Assembly: GCA_024275775.1 (NCBI GenBank)
Contig: JAJRYM010000169.1
Location: 1 to 6,881 of the forward strand
Source: Nitrospirota bacterium
Lineage (GTDB): Bacteria; Nitrospinota_A; UBA7883; JACRGQ01
Reading direction: 5' to 3'
DNA: 6,881 nt
Part shown: one piece after another, positions 5,721 to 6,881 of the stretch
How the letters are laid out: each line of letters begins with the position of its first letter
Position numbering within the stretch: the first letter of the stretch is position 1
The notes under the pieces: generated by a model
Database searches by the model: none
What the model was told of the DNA's origin: nothing
The model's input: the letters and a program-made list of their open reading frames with translations, nothing else
Program-made: the position numbers and the translations under genes

Positions 5721-6380
5721 GTGAAAAAGAGGGTAAAAAGCTTCCTTAACCGCATGGTCGTCGGGCCTCTGCTTTATCTGTATATTCTTTTCACAGGTTT
5801 CACATCTCGGTTGAATATAATCGGCAAGGAAAACGACGACTATTTCAGAAACAATCGGTGCATCATAGCCTTCTGGCATTGCCATCTTGTCTATTTTCTT
5901 TTCCATTACCGCAAGGTCGGAAATATTCATGTGATGATTTCTCCGAGTGCCGACGGTGAAATAGTTGCGGAGATAAGCCGTCTGTTCGGTTACATTCCCG
6001 TGCGCGGTTCGGCGCATGAAAACCCCCGAAGCTCCCTGCTCGCCATGGCGAGAAAAATACGGGCCGGGGGGAGTTCGTGCATCGTAGCCGATGGTTCCCG
6101 CGGACCTGCCCGAAAATCACAAATGGGTTCAGTCTATCTGGCAAAAATGACTTCCGCGCCGATTATTCCACTCGCATTCGACGCCGACAGAAAAATAAGG
6201 CTCGGCAACTGGGATAAAACGATAATCCCGCTCCCCTTCTCAAAAATCGAAGTGATGGTAGGAAAACCGATTTCAGTAGCGCCTGACGCGGACCAAAAGG
6301 AACTTGAAGAAAAAAACCTGGAGCTGGAAAACGAGCTGAACCGTCTGACCGAGCTGACCGAAAAGGCTTCCGTAAAATGA
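5721..6380 (+). CDS. DUF374 lysophospholipid acyltransferase-family protein (LpxJ-like)
   Basis: A 219-residue LPLAT-superfamily acyltransferase of the DUF374 group. Diagnostic segments are IIAFWHCHLVYF (48-59), VMISPSADGEIVAEI (71-85), YIPVRGSAHE (91-100), SSCIVADGSRGPARKSQ (118-134; the family usually has DGPRGP) and the LGNWDKTIIPLPFSKI block (161-176), matching the usual SWDRxxIPxPFS signature. A hydrophobic N-terminus (about 13-27) suggests inner-membrane association. Some DUF374 proteins (LpxJ of Helicobacter/Campylobacter) are late acyltransferases of lipid A biosynthesis; its position immediately upstream of waaA supports such a role here. The GTG at 5721 is accepted because it follows the slipin stop by 13 bases, although its Shine-Dalgarno is poor; the ATG at 5754 is an alternative. 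The stop overlaps the waaA start as ATGA. The C-terminus is a Glu/Leu-rich helix. Confidence 0.9.
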   Translation: MKKRVKSFLNRMVVGPLLYLYILFTGFTSRLNIIGKENDDYFRNNRCIIAFWHCHLVYFLFHYRKVGNIHVMISPSADGEIVAEISRLFGYIPVRGSAHENPRSSLLAMARKIRAGGSSCIVADGSRGPARKSQMGSVYLAKMTSAPIIPLAFDADRKIRLGNWDKTIIPLPFSKIEVMVGKPISVAPDADQKELEEKNLELENELNRLTELTEKASVK

Positions 6381-6881
6381 TGCGCATTTTTTACAATCTC
6401 GTATCGTTTGCGTTGCTGGTGGCGGGATGGCCTTGGTTTGTTTACAGAATCTACACGGGCAAAGAAACATTTACCGCCCTCATGCAAAAATTTGGAAGTT
6501 ACAACATCCCAAAACCGCCGGAAGGCGGCATATGGATTCATGCGGTATCCGTTGGAGAAACATTAACCGCCGTTCCGCTCATCGAACTATTTTCAAGGGA
6601 AAACCCTGAACAAAATATTATTTTCTCCGCCAGCACGGCCACAGGAATGGAAATAGCCCGCAAAAGGCTTGAAGGTAAAGCGACCCTTCTTTTTTTCCCG
6701 TACGATTTCTCTTTCTCGGTGCAGGCGGCATTGTCCTTCGTCAGGCCGTCGGTTTTTATTTTTATGGAGACAGAAATGTGGCCGAATTTTTTGCACTACT
6801 GCCGCAGGCGCGGCATACGCACTATTCTGGTAAACGGCAGAATTTCCGACGACTCTTTTCGGAAATATATGATGTTCCGCC
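6377..6881 (+). CDS. waaA: Kdo transferase WaaA/KdtA, 3'-partial
   Basis: The frame opens with ATG at 6377, overlapping the upstream stop (ATGA), and stays open for 168 codons to the window end. It is the N-terminal half of a GT30 Kdo transferase, which adds 3-deoxy-D-manno-octulosonic acid from CMP-Kdo to lipid IVA at the cytoplasmic face of the inner membrane. An N-terminal membrane anchor (about residues 5-24) is followed by IWIHAVSVGET (52-62), whose Glu61 corresponds to the catalytic base of the family. Then come STATGMEIARKRL (86-98), FFPYDFSFSV (106-115) and FIFMETEMWPNF (127-138), all standard WaaA blocks, then LVNGRISDDSF (151-161). The C-terminal nucleotide-sugar-binding domain lies outside the window. 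An in-frame second ATG at 6380 is an equally possible start. Confidence 0.95.
   Translation, partial: MMRIFYNLVSFALLVAGWPWFVYRIYTGKETFTALMQKFGSYNIPKPPEGGIWIHAVSVGETLTAVPLIELFSRENPEQNIIFSASTATGMEIARKRLEGKATLLFFPYDFSFSVQAALSFVRPSVFIFMETEMWPNFLHYCRRRGIRTILVNGRISDDSFRKYMMFR

Overview
The window looks chromosomal and comes from a Gram-negative bacterium of roughly 50% GC. A 3-deoxy-D-manno-octulosonic acid (Kdo) transferase gene (waaA) implies lipopolysaccharide. A bacterial type A RNase P RNA lies directly behind a coiled-coil zinc-ribbon protein, an order I associate with deltaproteobacteria-like lineages. That placement is inference from gene order and protein style; no phylogeny was run. No tRNA, CRISPR array, insertion sequence or phage gene was seen.

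Bases 1-1026: the 3' part of a zinc-ribbon gene (its 5' end lies outside the window) runs directly into rnpB. The two overlap: the last codons of the protein encode RNase P helices P1 and P2 and half of P3, and the TAA stop sits in the P3 loop. The P1 helix can be extended to 14 perfect base pairs and ends on a T7 run, so P1 itself may serve as the terminator stem.

Bases 1069-2074: a two-gene unit. A small four-helix membrane protein with ladders of methionines overlaps by 8 bases a UbiE/METTL7-like SAM methyltransferase. The methyltransferase is interrupted by an in-frame TGA where the family usually has glycine. A recognisable C-terminal tail continues in the same frame up to TAG at 2072-2074, so this is a nonsense mutation, a recoded codon or a sequence error.

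Bases 2069-4039 (minus strand): a large soluble sensor histidine kinase with four tandem CBS domains and a PAS-like domain before the catalytic core. It converges on the methyltransferase, and no response regulator is visible. Its best ribosome binding site points to an ATT start 42 bases upstream of the first ATG.

Bases 4185-6881 (plus strand): a second, unrelated SAM methyltransferase; then a slipin-type SPFH membrane protein with a strong Shine-Dalgarno; then a DUF374 (LpxJ-like) acyltransferase 13 bases later; then waaA, overlapping as ATGA and cut by the window end. The last three look like an envelope/lipid A operon: the acyltransferase and WaaA would act on lipid A-Kdo, with the slipin as a co-transcribed membrane-organising protein.

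No wholly new multi-gene system is evident. The most unusual items are the zinc-ribbon/rnpB overlap and the in-frame TGA in the methyltransferase.
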